Shown here: positions 16,795 through 27,622 of the stretch, piece by piece
How positions within the stretch are numbered: position 1 is the stretch's first letter
Layout of the letters: every line of letters begins with the position of its first letter
Assembly: GCF_021412565.1 (NCBI RefSeq)
Contig: NZ_JAKCLJ010000009.1
Span: forward strand, 1-64,000
Origin: Shewanella sp. AS1
Lineage (GTDB): Bacteria > Pseudomonadota > Gammaproteobacteria > Enterobacterales > Shewanellaceae
Reading direction: 5' to 3'
DNA length: 64,000 nucleotides
Made by a program: the position numbers and the translations under genes
The notes under the pieces: generated by a model
Database searches by the model: none
The model's input: the letters and a program-made list of their open reading frames with translations, nothing else
Told to the model about the DNA's origin: nothing

Positions 16795-18825
16795 ATGGCT
16801 GAATTAAAAGAAGTTTTAGTCCCCGATATTGGCGGGGATGAAGTACAGGTTATCGAAATCTGTGCCTCTGTGGGTGACGCTTTGGCCGCAGAAGATTCAA
16901 TTATTACGGTCGAAAGCGACAAGGCGACCATGGATATTCCTGCGCCTTTCGCCGGCACTCTAGCTGAGTTGAAAGTGGCTGTAGGAGATACGGTTTCAGA
17001 AGGCACCTTGATTGCTATGCTCAGCAGCGAAGCGGCGGCCGAGCCAGCGCCTGCTGCAGAAAAGCCTGCGCCAGTAGCTGAAACGCCAGCCCCAGCTCCT
17101 GTGACTGAAGCGGCGCCTGCTGCTCCGGCAGCAGCGGCAACAGGTTCTCAAGTGGCAACAGGTTCTCGAGTAATCGAAGTGACTGTGCCCGATATAGGTG
17201 ATGCAAGAGATGTTGATGTGATTGAAGTGCTGGTGGCCGTGGGCGACAGTATCGATGTCGACAGCGGGCTAATCACTCTTGAAACCGACAAGGCCACCAT
17301 GGAGGTGCCTGCACCTTCAGCGGGTGTTGTTAAAGAGCTTAAAGTGGCCGTAGGCGATAAAGTCTCTCAGGGCTCACTGGTACTCATGCTCGAAGTGAGC
17401 GGCGGCGAAGCCGCTCCTGCACCGACCGCAGCCCCTACCGCTAGTGCGCCAGCACAGCAAGCGGCGCCTGCTACAGCAGCCACAGTTGAAGTGAAAGAGA
17501 TTGCCGTGCCCGATATCGGCGATGCTGCCGATGTGGACGTGATTGAAGTCTTAGTCGCCGCCGGTGATGTGATTGAAGCCGACCAAGGCTTAATCACCTT
17601 AGAAACCGACAAGGCGACCATGGAGGTGCCTGCACCTTTCGCCGGTAAGTTGGTTTCGGTAACCGTTAAAGTGGGTGACAAGGTGTCTCAGGGCAGCGTG
17701 ATTGCTACGATTGAGACTGGAGCTAGCGCTTCACTAACACCAACATCAGCACCAACATCAGCACCAACATCAGCACCAGCACCAGCGCCAGCAGCAAGTG
17801 CGCCCGCAGCGGCTCTCGCGCCAAGTGCTCCTGCCCCGGCTGCGAATAAGCCGCCTGTACCTCATCATCCAAGTGCCGGCAGTCAGCCTGTAACAGGTGT
17901 GGTGCATGCATCCCCTGCAGTGCGTCGTCTGGCCCGTGAGTTTGGTGCCGATTTGAGCCAAGTGAAGGGTACGGGTCCGAAAGGGCGTATTCTTAAAGAG
18001 GACGTTCAGGCTTATATCAAGTATGAGTTGAGCCGTCCAAAAGCCTCTGCGGCTACTGCGGTTGCTGGTGGTGCTGGTGGTCTGAATGTGATTGCCGCGC
18101 CTAAGGTGGATTTTGCCAAGTTTGGTGAAGTGGAAGAAGTACCACTGAGCCGAATTCAGAAGATCTCAGGCCCTAACCTGCACCGCAACTGGGTGACGAT
18201 TCCCCATGTGACTCAGTTCGATGAGGCGGATATTACCGAGCTTGAGAACTTCCGTAAGCAGCAAAATGAACTTGCCGCTAAGCAAAAAACTGGCATCAAG
18301 ATCACCCCTCTGGTGTTTATGATGAAGGCGGTCGCTAAGACGCTGCAGCAGTTCCCTGTGTTTAACTCAAGCCTGAGCCCAGACGGTGAGTCGCTGATCA
18401 AGAAAAAGTACTACCACATAGGTGTGGCGGTTGATACGCCAAACGGTCTGGTTGTGCCTGTGGTGCGCGATGTAGACAAGAAAGGCATACTCGAGCTGTC
18501 TGCCGAACTGATGGATATTTCGGTGAAAGCCCGTGATGGTAAGCTCAAAGCGGCCGACATGCAGGGTAGCTGCTTTACCATCTCCAGCCTAGGTGGCATT
18601 GGTGGTACGGCATTTACCCCTATCGTCAACTATCCTGATGTGGCGATTCTGGGTGTGTCCAAGTCTGAGATTAAACCTAAGTGGAATGGTAAAGAGTTTG
18701 AGCCTAAGTTAATGTTGCCACTCTCTTTATCTTATGATCACCGGGTTATCGACGGCGCCATGGCGGCACGCTTTAGCGTGACACTGTCAAGTATGCTGTC
18801 CGATATCCGCACACTTATTTTGTAA
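16795..18825 (+). CDS. aceF: Dihydrolipoyllysine acetyltransferase AceF (PDH E2)
   Basis: Core of the pyruvate dehydrogenase complex; passes acetyl groups to CoA. The 676 residues hold three lipoyl domains with DKA motifs at about K43, K166 and K272 joined by Ala/Pro-rich linkers, a peripheral subunit-binding domain ([15 protein letters not shown], about 370-405), and the catalytic domain with the active-site motif [10 protein letters not shown] near 645. The third linker contains a 12-bp DNA repeat (ACCAACATCAGC, three copies from about 17738). AGGGGAT precedes the ATG. A terminator follows, so lpdA may also have its own promoter. Confidence 0.98.
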   Translation: MAELKEVLVPDIGGDEVQVIEICASVGDALAAEDSIITVESDKATMDIPAPFAGTLAELKVAVGDTVSEGTLIAMLSSEAAAEPAPAAEKPAPVAETPAPAPVTEAAPAAPAAAATGSQVATGSRVIEVTVPDIGDARDVDVIEVLVAVGDSIDVDSGLITLETDKATMEVPAPSAGVVKELKVAVGDKVSQGSLVLMLEVSGGEAAPAPTAAPTASAPAQQAAPATAATVEVKEIAVPDIGDAADVDVIEVLVAAGDVIEADQGLITLETDKATMEVPAPFAGKLVSVTVKVGDKVSQGSVIATIETGASASLTPTSAPTSAPTSAPAPAPAASAPAAALAPSAPAPAANKPPVPHHPSAGSQPVTGVVHASPAVRRLAREFGADLSQVKGTGPKGRILKEDVQAYIKYELSRPKASAATAVAGGAGGLNVIAAPKVDFAKFGEVEEVPLSRIQKISGPNLHRNWVTIPHVTQFDEADITELENFRKQQNELAAKQKTGIKITPLVFMMKAVAKTLQQFPVFNSSLSPDGESLIKKKYYHIGVAVDTPNGLVVPVVRDVDKKGILELSAELMDISVKARDGKLKAADMQGSCFTISSLGGIGGTAFTPIVNYPDVAILGVSKSEIKPKWNGKEFEPKLMLPLSLSYDHRVIDGAMAARFSVTLSSMLSDIRTLIL

Positions 18826-18830
18826 TGATG

Positions 18831-18861
18831 AAGGCTACTCGCGTTGAGTAGCCTTTTGTTT
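18831..18861 (+). terminator. Terminator behind aceF
   Basis: AAGGCTACTC (18831-18840) pairs perfectly with 18846-18855 around GCGTT and is followed by TTGTTTG. It probably attenuates readthrough into lpdA. Confidence 0.82.
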
Positions 18862-18968
18862 GATTTGATGTCAGGTTAAAATGCGCCCACCTTACGGGAA
18901 TTCAGTTCTGTAGCTGGCGTGAACTCTCGTTGGACTAGCCAACGGAATGAAGAAGAATAGAGGAAAAC

Positions 18969-20396
18969 ATGAGTAACGAAATCAAAACTCAGGTAGTGGT
19001 ATTAGGTGCGGGTCCTGCGGGCTATTCAGCGGCATTCCGTGCTGCGGATCTCGGTCTGGAGACTGTGATCGTTGAGCGTTTCAGCACCTTAGGTGGTGTG
19101 TGTCTGAACGTGGGTTGTATCCCATCTAAGGCACTATTGCACGTGTCTAAAGTGATTGAAGAAGCCAAAGCGGTAGCCAGCCACGGTGTGGTATTTGGTG
19201 AGCCTCAAATCGATTTAGACAAATTACGCGAATACAAGAAGAGCGTGATCGGCCAGCTGACCAGCGGTTTAGGCGGCATGTCTAAGATGCGTAAAGTGAA
19301 CGTGGTTAATGGTCTGGGTAAATTCACAGGTCCAAACACGATTGAAGTTGCTGGCGAAGATGGCGTTAAAGTGGTGCATTTCGAGCAGGCGATCATCGCT
19401 GCCGGTTCTCGTCCAATCCAACTGCCTTTCATTCCTCATGAAGATCCCCGTATTTGGGATTCGACCGATGCATTGGAACTGAAAGAAGTACCAGGCAAGT
19501 TACTGGTGATGGGCGGCGGTATTATCGGTCTAGAGATGGGTACAGTTTACTCGTCACTGGGCAGTGAGATTGACGTGGTTGAGATGTTCGACCAGGTGAT
19601 CCCGGCCGCCGATAAAGATATCGTTCGTGTCTACACCAAGAAGATTAAGAAGAAGTTCAACCTGATCCTTGAAACCAAGGTGACTGCGGTTGAAGCCAAA
19701 GAAGACGGCATCTACGTTTCAATGGAAGGCAAGAAGGCACCTGCTGAGCCTGTACGTTACGATGCAGTTCTGGTTGCCATTGGCCGTACGCCAAACGGTA
19801 AGTCTATCGATGCCGAGAAAGCAGGCGTTAAGATTGACGAGCGCGGCTTTATCAATGTCGACAAGCAGATGCGCACCAACGTGCCACACATCTATGCTAT
19901 CGGTGATATCGTGGGTCAGCCAATGTTGGCACACAAAGGTGTGCATGAAGGCCACGTGGCTGCCGAAGTGATTGCGGGCATGAAGCATTACTTCGATCCT
20001 AAGGTGATCCCATCGATTGCATACACAGATCCTGAAGTAGCTTGGGTTGGTCTGACTGAGAAAGAAGCGAAAGAGCAAGGTATTGCTTACGAAACTGCGA
20101 CATTCCCATGGGCAGCCAGCGGTCGTGCAATCGCCTCAGATTGTTCTGACGGTATGACTAAGCTGATTTTCGACAAAGAGACTCACCGCGTGATCGGTGG
20201 TGCCATTGTCGGTGTTAACGGCGGCGAGCTGTTAGGCGAAATCGGTCTGGCAATCGAGATGGGTTGTGATGCTGAAGATTTAGCATTGACCATCCACGCG
20301 CACCCAACCTTACATGAATCAGTAGGCCTAGCGGCTGAGATCTATGAAGGTTCTATCACTGACTTGCCAAACCCAAAGGCAAAGAAGAAAAAGTAA
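18969..20396 (+). CDS. lpdA: Dihydrolipoamide dehydrogenase LpdA (E3)
   Basis: FAD-dependent disulfide oxidoreductase that reoxidises lipoamide in the PDH, 2-oxoglutarate dehydrogenase and glycine cleavage complexes. The 475 residues show the FAD GxGPAGY motif near 13, the redox disulfide GGVCLNVGCIPSK near 42-54, the NAD-binding GGGIIGLEMG near 181-190, and the C-terminal HAHPTLHES motif with the catalytic His/Glu. GAGGAAAAC precedes the ATG. The 143-bp gap after aceF contains a terminator and a possible -10 (TTAAAAT), so a separate lpdA promoter is likely. Confidence 0.98.
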   Translation: MSNEIKTQVVVLGAGPAGYSAAFRAADLGLETVIVERFSTLGGVCLNVGCIPSKALLHVSKVIEEAKAVASHGVVFGEPQIDLDKLREYKKSVIGQLTSGLGGMSKMRKVNVVNGLGKFTGPNTIEVAGEDGVKVVHFEQAIIAAGSRPIQLPFIPHEDPRIWDSTDALELKEVPGKLLVMGGGIIGLEMGTVYSSLGSEIDVVEMFDQVIPAADKDIVRVYTKKIKKKFNLILETKVTAVEAKEDGIYVSMEGKKAPAEPVRYDAVLVAIGRTPNGKSIDAEKAGVKIDERGFINVDKQMRTNVPHIYAIGDIVGQPMLAHKGVHEGHVAAEVIAGMKHYFDPKVIPSIAYTDPEVAWVGLTEKEAKEQGIAYETATFPWAASGRAIASDCSDGMTKLIFDKETHRVIGGAIVGVNGGELLGEIGLAIEMGCDAEDLALTIHAHPTLHESVGLAAEIYEGSITDLPNPKAKKKK

Positions 20397-20446
20397 TCCT
20401 TTTGCTCGCGCCTTGAGATTAAAGGTGAGTAAAATTTGATTTATAA

Positions 20447-20477
20447 GTAAAAAAGCACTCTATGAGTGCTTTTTTTA
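20447..20477 (+). terminator. Terminator behind lpdA
   Basis: AAAAGCACTC at 20451-20460 pairs with GAGTGCTTTT at 20464-20473 around TAT and is followed by further T residues. Confidence 0.93.
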
Positions 20478-20513
20478 TTCGCCTTAGGGATACAAGCTTG
20501 ATAAGGTGAAGAG

Positions 20514-23500
20514 GTGATCTGTTTTTTCAAAAAAATAACAATAGAAAATTTTAATTCGATGGAACGTCATAACAGGTTCGCTACTCTCTTTTGCGTTATA
20601 TTTCTGCTTGGGCTGGCGTCGCCTGTCTGGGCGGGAAATCTGGTTCAGCGGGTATTCGACGCCCGTGATGGGTTAAATAACGCCACTATCAACGATATCA
20701 GTTTCGATGAACATGGTTATGCCTGGTTGTCGACCGAACAAGGCCTCTATCGTCTCAGCGATACCACAGCAAGGCGTATCGATAAAAACAGCAAAGATAT
20801 TCGCCTATCCGATGAGTTTATCTGGCTTAGCCGCCCCCTGAACGAGAAGTATCTGCTGGTCAGCAGCGGGGCTAATACCTACCTTTACGATCAATTCAAT
20901 GACGAGTTTATCCGCTTTGGCAGCAGTGAGCTGTTTACCGATTTCAAAGCCGATGGCTTTTTTGAGGTAATTGAGCAAGCTGACGGCAGTTATCTACTGC
21001 TTACCTATTCGGGTGCATTGTATCGTTTCGATGATAAGGCGATGAGCCTACGGGCCATTATTCAACTGCCCAGCAACCCAGATCAGCGCTGGTTTTTGCT
21101 CGCACAAAATGAGATGGATCAGCTGATCGTCGGTAATGGTCATGAACTTCAGCTGCGAGACAGTTTAGGTATGTTGCGGGCTGTTTTTCCCTGGGATGAG
21201 TCTATGGGGCTGATGCGTAGTCTGTTTAAAGACAGTGCAGGGCGGATCTGGTTAGGGTCGAGTAAGGGGCTGTATCGAGTCTTTCCCGATTCGATGACGG
21301 TACAAAGAGTAGAGCAGCTTCCCTTCTATGTGTCCCACATGGATGAGGATCATGAAGGGTTTCTGTGGCTATCCGGACGTGAGAGTGTCATTAAGTGGCA
21401 TCCTGATACAGCACAGCTGAAAGTCTTCTTCGATGAATTAAAGGCTGCGGCAGACTTGGATTATGTGTATGACATAGCCGTAGATCACAATGGATTAATC
21501 TGGGTCGGCGGCTCAGGTGATGGCCTGGCTGTGCTCGCCGATGCTCCCGATTTTGTGTTGGAAAATTTTACCAGTCAGCCTCCCTATCGATTAGATGGCG
21601 AGATGGTGTGGACTATTCATGGCGATGAAGAGGGACACTGGCTATGGCTGGGGACAGATAAAGGGTTAATCGAGATAGACAGGCAGAAGAAGACCAGTCA
21701 GTTGGTGCGTCCTGCCCAGTTAGAGGTAAATGACAGCATCTATATAGTACGGCCCTTAGATGATAAGCATCTGCTGGTGGGGACAACGAACGGCCTGTTT
21801 GTGTACCGGCTTGATGATAAGAGCATAGTGCCATTTGCACAGTGGACAGGCGGTGAGTATTCCCTCGAGAGTAAGGTGCTCTACGCCTTGTACCAGGATA
21901 CTTTGCTGCCCCAGCGCTGGTGGTTCGTTACCGCAACCGGGCTGTTTTACTGGGATAAAGGCAGCAAAAACCCGCAAGAATTTATCATCAAAGACAGAGA
22001 TGGCGCCCAGTATAACCGTCCCTTGAAAACCATTTTTAGGGCCAGTGATGGCAAGTTGTGGTTAGGGGGTGAGAGCGAGTTTGGTTATATTGATACGCAA
22101 GGGGTGTTCTATTCCCGCAGAGATATTTTCTTCGATGATAAGACAGTGGTCAGTGTCAGCTATATCAATGAGGTGACTCCGGGTTTACTCTGGCTAGGCA
22201 CATCGCCAAAAGGATTAGTTGAATATAACACTCAGACAGGCGTGACCCGGATGCTGACCCAGGAGTGGCAGCTCGATTGTAATGCTGTCTATTTTATACA
22301 AAGTACCCCAAATTACCGGCTGATAGGTTGCTCCAACTCTTTAGTTAGACAGGAGATAGAGACGGGGCAGCTGTCTGTGTTCAGGCAGCAAGATGGTCTG
22401 GTAAGTAATGAGCTAAATGATGGCGCGGCATTTTATGCACCTGAGGTTGGCTTCTATGTTGGCAGCCCGGATGGCGTGGATCTGCTGGACCTTGACTTGC
22501 TGAAAAATAGGCTGCAAGAGACAGAAGTGATGCTTGAGTCAGTGCAGACCTATTTTGATGATGAAATTAGCACAGATCTGCTCCCTCTGCAGAATAAGCG
22601 TATCCCTCCCGGCGCTAAGATGCTCAGCTTTCAGTTAACCAGAACAGATTATCTGACTAATTCTCCTATTAAGTTCAAGTATCGCCTGTATAAGAAGGGG
22701 GCGAACAAGGGCAATTATCTGCAGCTCAACGGCCAGTCTCAGATCAATATGACGGGAATTTCTGCTGGCGATTATATCCTGGAAGTTATCAGCAAACGGA
22801 ACGGGATCTGGCTGGAAACCCCCTTCAGCTACGCCTTTTCGATAGAGGAGTTTTGGTGGAATAGCACCTGGTTTAAGACCCTGGCACTTGTGCTGCTTAT
22901 CTCAAGCGGCTTGAGTTTTTTCATCTTAAGGCAGCGCCAGATAAAGGCATTTAGACAGATAAACCAGGCGCTGACCGAGAGTAAATCCAGATTAAGGCAG
23001 TCTCTGCGGGGGAGTGATTCCGAGCTGTGGGAGTGGCATAGCGATACTCAGCTTTTCAGTATGGAACCCCATGCCTATGAGCATTTATTGGTTAAAGATC
23101 TGTCTGAGATCAGTTTTGAGAGTCTGCCAATCCATCAGGAGGACAGAGACAGGATAGTGCTTGCCTGGCAACGTCTGCTCAATAAGCAGGATGACAGGTT
23201 CGATGAGGATTATCGCTATTGGCGTAAAGATGGCGCCATGGGGTGGTTGCGGGTTCGTGGCCGTCCGGTGGAGATGGACCCAGCCACAGGCGAGATCAAT
23301 AAAGTCTCTGGGATCTACACAGATATTACCAGTCGCCGGCGTCTTGAGGACAATGTTAAGCTGCTGGCTCAGGCATTTGAGAACACCTCCGAAGGTGTAT
23401 TGATTTTGGATGGCGAAGAGAAGGTGAAGGTCTTTAATAAGGCCGCGCAAACCATTCTCAATATTGGGGCCGATGGGCTGATTGACCGTGACTTTTCTGT

Positions 23501-25040
23501 CCTTGTGCATGGCACAGAGGAGCGCAGTAATGAGGTTCAGCAGTTGCTTGACCAGGAAAGCAGCTGGACCGGTGAGCATGATTTTTACGCATCCAATGGG
23601 GAGCTTCGTCCTGTCTGGTTAAACCTCTCGACCATGAAAGATAAGGGTGGCCAGGTTTCTCACTATGTGGCGGTATTTTCCGATATCAGTCAGCGCAAGC
23701 AGACAGAGGCAGATCTGCGCCGCCTAGCGAATTTCGATGTCTTAACCGGATTACCCAACCGCTCGCTGTTTTCCGCCCGTCTGGATAAGGCGATTGCCCA
23801 GGCCCAGTCTCAAAATCAACAATTGGCTCTGCTGTTTTTGGATCTCGACAGGTTTAAAAACGTGAATGATTCCTTTGGCCATAGCATGGGGGATGGGATT
23901 CTGATCGAAGCGGCTAACCGCCTGCAGACCTGCGTGGGAGAGGAACACATTCTCTGCCGGTTCGGCGGTGATGAGTTCGTTATCCTGCTGCGTAATATGA
24001 ATGACATAGATGAGATAAATCATCTGTGTGAAACCTTGCTCGAACAGATAGAAAGACCCTTTGAGTTAAACGGACGGGAGTTCTATCTCTCCACCAGTAT
24101 TGGCGTCAGTCTCTGGCCTGATGATGCCCTCAGGCCGGAGGCATTAATTAAAAATGCCGATCAGGCTATGTACTACGCCAAAGAGATTGGCCGAGGCAAC
24201 TTTCAGTATTTCTCTGCCGAGCGTAATGTGACGGCACTTTATCATCTTAAGTTGGAGCGGGATCTACGCAAAGCCATTGAGCGCAACGAGCTTGAGCTGA
24301 ATTTCCAGCCGCAGATAGATGTTGCCGATGGAAATAAGGTGTTGGGTGTCGAGGCGCTTCTGCGCTGGCTGCACCCCAAAGAGGGATACATCCCCCCAGA
24401 TGTGTTTATTAAAATTGCCGAATCTTCAGGCCTTATCCTGGATATCGATCGTTGGGTATTAGGGCAGGTGTGTCAGTTGGGCGCTAAGTGGGGGGAGCGG
24501 CTTGGGGATGGATTTAGGATCTCGGTGAATGTCTCCGCAGTACAGTTCAGGCAGCCAGACTTTATTCAGGGGATCAGCCGGGTTCTGGCCGAGTCAGGCA
24601 TGTCGCCTCATCGTCTGGGATTGGAGATCACCGAAGGGGTCTTGATGAAAGAGCTGCGGGTCGCCCGCGAGCATCTGAAGGCACTGAAGCAGCTGGGGAT
24701 AGATGTGGCGATCGATGATTTTGGGACTGGATATTCCTCCCTGGCTTATTTGCGTAATTTCGATGTGGGTCTGCTGAAAATCGATCGCGCCTTCATTATC
24801 GACATTGCCAATAATGAGGCCGATCAGGCGATAGTGAGCAGTATCAGCGAACTGGCACGTAACTTAAAACTCAGCGTCGTGGTGGAAGGGGTCGAGACCC
24901 AGGAGCAGCTGGAGCAAGTGCTCGGCCGTGGCTGCCATATTATTCAGGGATACTATTTTGCCAAACCCATGACAGTGAGTGCGCTGGAAGCCTTTGTGTT
25001 TGGTGAGACGAGCTTGCTGAGTTCGAACCGGGTGAGCTAA
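20514..25040 (+). CDS. Membrane-bound two-component-type propeller sensor with PAS, GGDEF and EAL domains
   Basis: A 1508-residue c-di-GMP signalling protein. After a signal/anchor segment (CVIFLLGLASPVWA) come about 700 residues of Reg_prop beta-propeller repeats (motifs such as YAWLSTEQGLYRL and RIWLGSSKGLYRV), a Y_Y_Y domain, a membrane span near 783-805, two PAS-like domains, GGDEF (RFGGDEF near 1148, intact) and EAL (GVEALLRW near 1279, intact, with DDFGTGYSS further on). No RxxD inhibitory site precedes GGDEF. Both enzymatic activities look possible. The periplasmic propeller should bind an unknown ligand. The GTG at 20514 has AAGG nearby; ATG 20559 gives a more typical signal peptide. 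S. oneidensis has, as I recall, a homologue at the same place. Confidence 0.88.
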   Translation: MICFFKKITIENFNSMERHNRFATLFCVIFLLGLASPVWAGNLVQRVFDARDGLNNATINDISFDEHGYAWLSTEQGLYRLSDTTARRIDKNSKDIRLSDEFIWLSRPLNEKYLLVSSGANTYLYDQFNDEFIRFGSSELFTDFKADGFFEVIEQADGSYLLLTYSGALYRFDDKAMSLRAIIQLPSNPDQRWFLLAQNEMDQLIVGNGHELQLRDSLGMLRAVFPWDESMGLMRSLFKDSAGRIWLGSSKGLYRVFPDSMTVQRVEQLPFYVSHMDEDHEGFLWLSGRESVIKWHPDTAQLKVFFDELKAAADLDYVYDIAVDHNGLIWVGGSGDGLAVLADAPDFVLENFTSQPPYRLDGEMVWTIHGDEEGHWLWLGTDKGLIEIDRQKKTSQLVRPAQLEVNDSIYIVRPLDDKHLLVGTTNGLFVYRLDDKSIVPFAQWTGGEYSLESKVLYALYQDTLLPQRWWFVTATGLFYWDKGSKNPQEFIIKDRDGAQYNRPLKTIFRASDGKLWLGGESEFGYIDTQGVFYSRRDIFFDDKTVVSVSYINEVTPGLLWLGTSPKGLVEYNTQTGVTRMLTQEWQLDCNAVYFIQSTPNYRLIGCSNSLVRQEIETGQLSVFRQQDGLVSNELNDGAAFYAPEVGFYVGSPDGVDLLDLDLLKNRLQETEVMLESVQTYFDDEISTDLLPLQNKRIPPGAKMLSFQLTRTDYLTNSPIKFKYRLYKKGANKGNYLQLNGQSQINMTGISAGDYILEVISKRNGIWLETPFSYAFSIEEFWWNSTWFKTLALVLLISSGLSFFILRQRQIKAFRQINQALTESKSRLRQSLRGSDSELWEWHSDTQLFSMEPHAYEHLLVKDLSEISFESLPIHQEDRDRIVLAWQRLLNKQDDRFDEDYRYWRKDGAMGWLRVRGRPVEMDPATGEINKVSGIYTDITSRRRLEDNVKLLAQAFENTSEGVLILDGEEKVKVFNKAAQTILNIGADGLIDRDFSVLVHGTEERSNEVQQLLDQESSWTGEHDFYASNGELRPVWLNLSTMKDKGGQVSHYVAVFSDISQRKQTEADLRRLANFDVLTGLPNRSLFSARLDKAIAQAQSQNQQLALLFLDLDRFKNVNDSFGHSMGDGILIEAANRLQTCVGEEHILCRFGGDEFVILLRNMNDIDEINHLCETLLEQIERPFELNGREFYLSTSIGVSLWPDDALRPEALIKNADQAMYYAKEIGRGNFQYFSAERNVTALYHLKLERDLRKAIERNELELNFQPQIDVADGNKVLGVEALLRWLHPKEGYIPPDVFIKIAESSGLILDIDRWVLGQVCQLGAKWGERLGDGFRISVNVSAVQFRQPDFIQGISRVLAESGMSPHRLGLEITEGVLMKELRVAREHLKALKQLGIDVAIDDFGTGYSSLAYLRNFDVGLLKIDRAFIIDIANNEADQAIVSSISELARNLKLSVVVEGVETQEQLEQVLGRGCHIIQGYYFAKPMTVSALEAFVFGETSLLSSNRVS

Positions 25041-25197
25041 AGGATCGCAATGTGGAGATGTGCTGGCCATCTCCCTTGCCGACTATGGGGTAGCTGCCCG
25101 AATATGATTTTTTAACTTTATATTTTTATAGTAAAAGTTACATCTATGCCTAGCTAAAATAGATGTTTTGACCACAAACTTTTGAGCCTGGCCGTTT

Positions 25198-27411
25198 ATG
25201 ATACGTTTTCTTATCTTGTCTGTTTCCCTCGGTTTTATGGCCGCAGTGTCTGCAGCCGATGTCCGTCCTAAAGTGGGGCTGGCACTCAGTGGCGGCGGCG
25301 CCAAAGGCGCGGCCCATGTCGCCGTGCTCAAGGTATTAGAGCAGAACCATATCCCAGTCGATTATATTGCCGGCACCAGCATAGGGGCTTATGTGGCAGG
25401 CATGTACGCCTTGGGTTATAGCGCCAGTGAGATAGAAACCATAATGATGGGGGAAGATTGGGACTCGGGCTATTACGACACCATTCCCCGAGAAGCCCTG
25501 AGCTATCGCAATAAGCAGCAGAGAGATAGGTTTAATATTCCAATCAATGTGGGTTATAGCGATAGCGAAGTGAAGATGCCCTCGGGACTGCTGCGTGGTC
25601 AGTCCATGTCTTTGTTACTGCAAAACTCCACCGATCTGGTGCATAGATTCGATAGCTTCGATGAGTTGGCTATTCCTTACCGTGCTGTAGCGACCGATCT
25701 TGAAACCAGTCAACCTGTGGTGATCAGCCGTGGTAGTCTGGTGGAGGCCATGCAGGCATCGGCAACTGTGCCTGGGGCACTGCAACCTGCTACCTATGAT
25801 GGCAAGCTGGTGGTGGATGGCGGGATAGCCAATAACATGCCTGTGGATGTGGTCAAGGCTATGGGGGCAGATGTGGTGATCGCCGTGGATATAGGTTCAT
25901 CTTTGGTGAAACGGGATCAGCTACAAAGCACAGTGGCTGTACTAAATCAGCTCTCCACCATGTTGACCAATGCCAGTACTGAACGCCAGAAACAGTTATT
26001 AACAGATAAAGATATTCTGATCCGTCCCGATGTGGGGGAGATGAGTACCACGGATTTTAGCGTCATGCCAGATGCTTATCGTTTAGGGGAAGCGGCGGCG
26101 CTATCCCAGCTCGATAACTTAAGGAATCTGGCTGTCTCTGATGAGGCGTATAGTGCTTATCAGGCAGAGAAAGCCGAGTCCGGTGAGTTGTGGCACGACA
26201 GACTCAAGCAGCCAGTTGTTGCTGTGCGCTTCGATAATAACTCTAAGGTGAGTGATAAAGTGTTGCGGGAAACCCTGGGTATTCAAGCGGGCGAGACTGT
26301 GACCAAGGCGCAGCTGGAAGAGGGGATCAACAATGTCTATGCCCTAGACAAATTTGAGCGGGTCGATGCGGAATTTATCGACAGCGAAGCGGGGCGGGTG
26401 CTGCTGCTAAAAACCAAGGCGAAATCCTGGGGGCCTAACTATTTTCAACTGGGATTCAGCTGGGAAGATAACTTCGGACTGGATTCCTATGTGGCGCTGG
26501 ATCTGGCCTATACCATGACAGATCTGACCGAGTATGGTGGCGAGTGGCGTAATGAAGTCAGGCTCGGGTTTGAGAAACTGCTATCGACCGAGTTTTATCA
26601 GCCATTGGATAAGGATCAGCTGTTTTTTGCCCGTACCGAGCTTTCCTACGAAAACAAGGATTGGGCTTTCTATTCCAATAATATGCGGGTGTTCAACCTG
26701 GAGCAGACCAACTATCGCGGCGATATCGGGGTGGGGATTAATTACATCAAAGAAGGGGCGATTGAGCTGGGCATGACCGCAGAGACCGGCTATTTAGAGA
26801 ATGCGATTTTTCCCTATGATCTGGATTATTCCTCCTATGGCGCTTACCTCAAATTTGGTTTCGACAACTTAGACAGCATCAATTTCCCCACCTCGGGTAA
26901 TCGTTTTACCCTAGATCTCTATTACCGCAATGATGAGAGTCCCACCCTGACTGGGGATCGCCTCCCTGAAACTTCACTGCAGATAGAAGCCGATTGGCGT
27001 GGAGCGTTAAGCTTCAACAACCATGCCTTCGTGGGGATTGCCTCTATTACCACTGTGGATAATGAAACCGAACTGAGTGTGCATGTGGCAGAGTTGGGTG
27101 GTTTCTTAAATCTGTCTGGTTATCACAGAAAGGCGTTGGTGGGATCCCATAAGGTATTCGGTGCTTTTGTCTATCAATACGATTTGGGCCGGGACATGTT
27201 GGGGATGAAGGACTATCCTCTTTATCTGGGCGCCAGTTTCGAGGCGGGCAATGTGTGGCAGCAACGTGATAGTGTCGATATCGACGATCTTATCTATGGT
27301 GGAAGCCTCTACTTTGGTACCGATACCTCGGTCGGCCCTGCCGCCTTAGGTTTTGGCTGGGCCGATGATGGCGAGATGTCAGTGTTTTTATTTTTAGGGA
27401 AAAATTGGTAA
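25198..27411 (+). CDS. Patatin-like phospholipase with outer membrane barrel (type Vd, PlpD-like)
   Basis: The 737-residue protein has a signal peptide (cleavage after about AVSA), a patatin domain at about 25-310 with the oxyanion loop GGGAKG (35-40), nucleophile motif GTSIG (60-64) and catalytic DGG (near 204), then a POTRA-like domain (about 340-405) and a C-terminal 16-strand barrel ending in FLFLGKNW. This is the layout of Pseudomonas PlpD, in which the lipase is carried to the surface or periplasm by its own barrel. The substrate is probably phospholipid. It is a single gene with no operon partner; the Shine-Dalgarno is weak. Confidence 0.9.
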   Translation: MIRFLILSVSLGFMAAVSAADVRPKVGLALSGGGAKGAAHVAVLKVLEQNHIPVDYIAGTSIGAYVAGMYALGYSASEIETIMMGEDWDSGYYDTIPREALSYRNKQQRDRFNIPINVGYSDSEVKMPSGLLRGQSMSLLLQNSTDLVHRFDSFDELAIPYRAVATDLETSQPVVISRGSLVEAMQASATVPGALQPATYDGKLVVDGGIANNMPVDVVKAMGADVVIAVDIGSSLVKRDQLQSTVAVLNQLSTMLTNASTERQKQLLTDKDILIRPDVGEMSTTDFSVMPDAYRLGEAAALSQLDNLRNLAVSDEAYSAYQAEKAESGELWHDRLKQPVVAVRFDNNSKVSDKVLRETLGIQAGETVTKAQLEEGINNVYALDKFERVDAEFIDSEAGRVLLLKTKAKSWGPNYFQLGFSWEDNFGLDSYVALDLAYTMTDLTEYGGEWRNEVRLGFEKLLSTEFYQPLDKDQLFFARTELSYENKDWAFYSNNMRVFNLEQTNYRGDIGVGINYIKEGAIELGMTAETGYLENAIFPYDLDYSSYGAYLKFGFDNLDSINFPTSGNRFTLDLYYRNDESPTLTGDRLPETSLQIEADWRGALSFNNHAFVGIASITTVDNETELSVHVAELGGFLNLSGYHRKALVGSHKVFGAFVYQYDLGRDMLGMKDYPLYLGASFEAGNVWQQRDSVDIDDLIYGGSLYFGTDTSVGPAALGFGWADDGEMSVFLFLGKNW

Positions 27412-27622
27412 ATCCAGTTGCTATTTTATTAGAATCATCAATGAGTTGAATTGATTTTTTTCATAGTGTTACCTTATTGAGGAACAGTGGTTAATTGTTT
27501 GTGGCAAGTCACAGATGGTTACAAAATGGCACTACATTTGAGATTGGGACGATGTTAGTGTGTCAGTCAAATTATTGTTTTCATCAAATTAATATCTTAA
27601 TTGAGAGATCGGGGGAGATAAC

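Noticed and set aside
23085..23579. 164-residue antisense frame inside the large GGDEF/EAL gene
   Set aside because: Covers PAS-domain coding sequence on the other strand; no independent signal.
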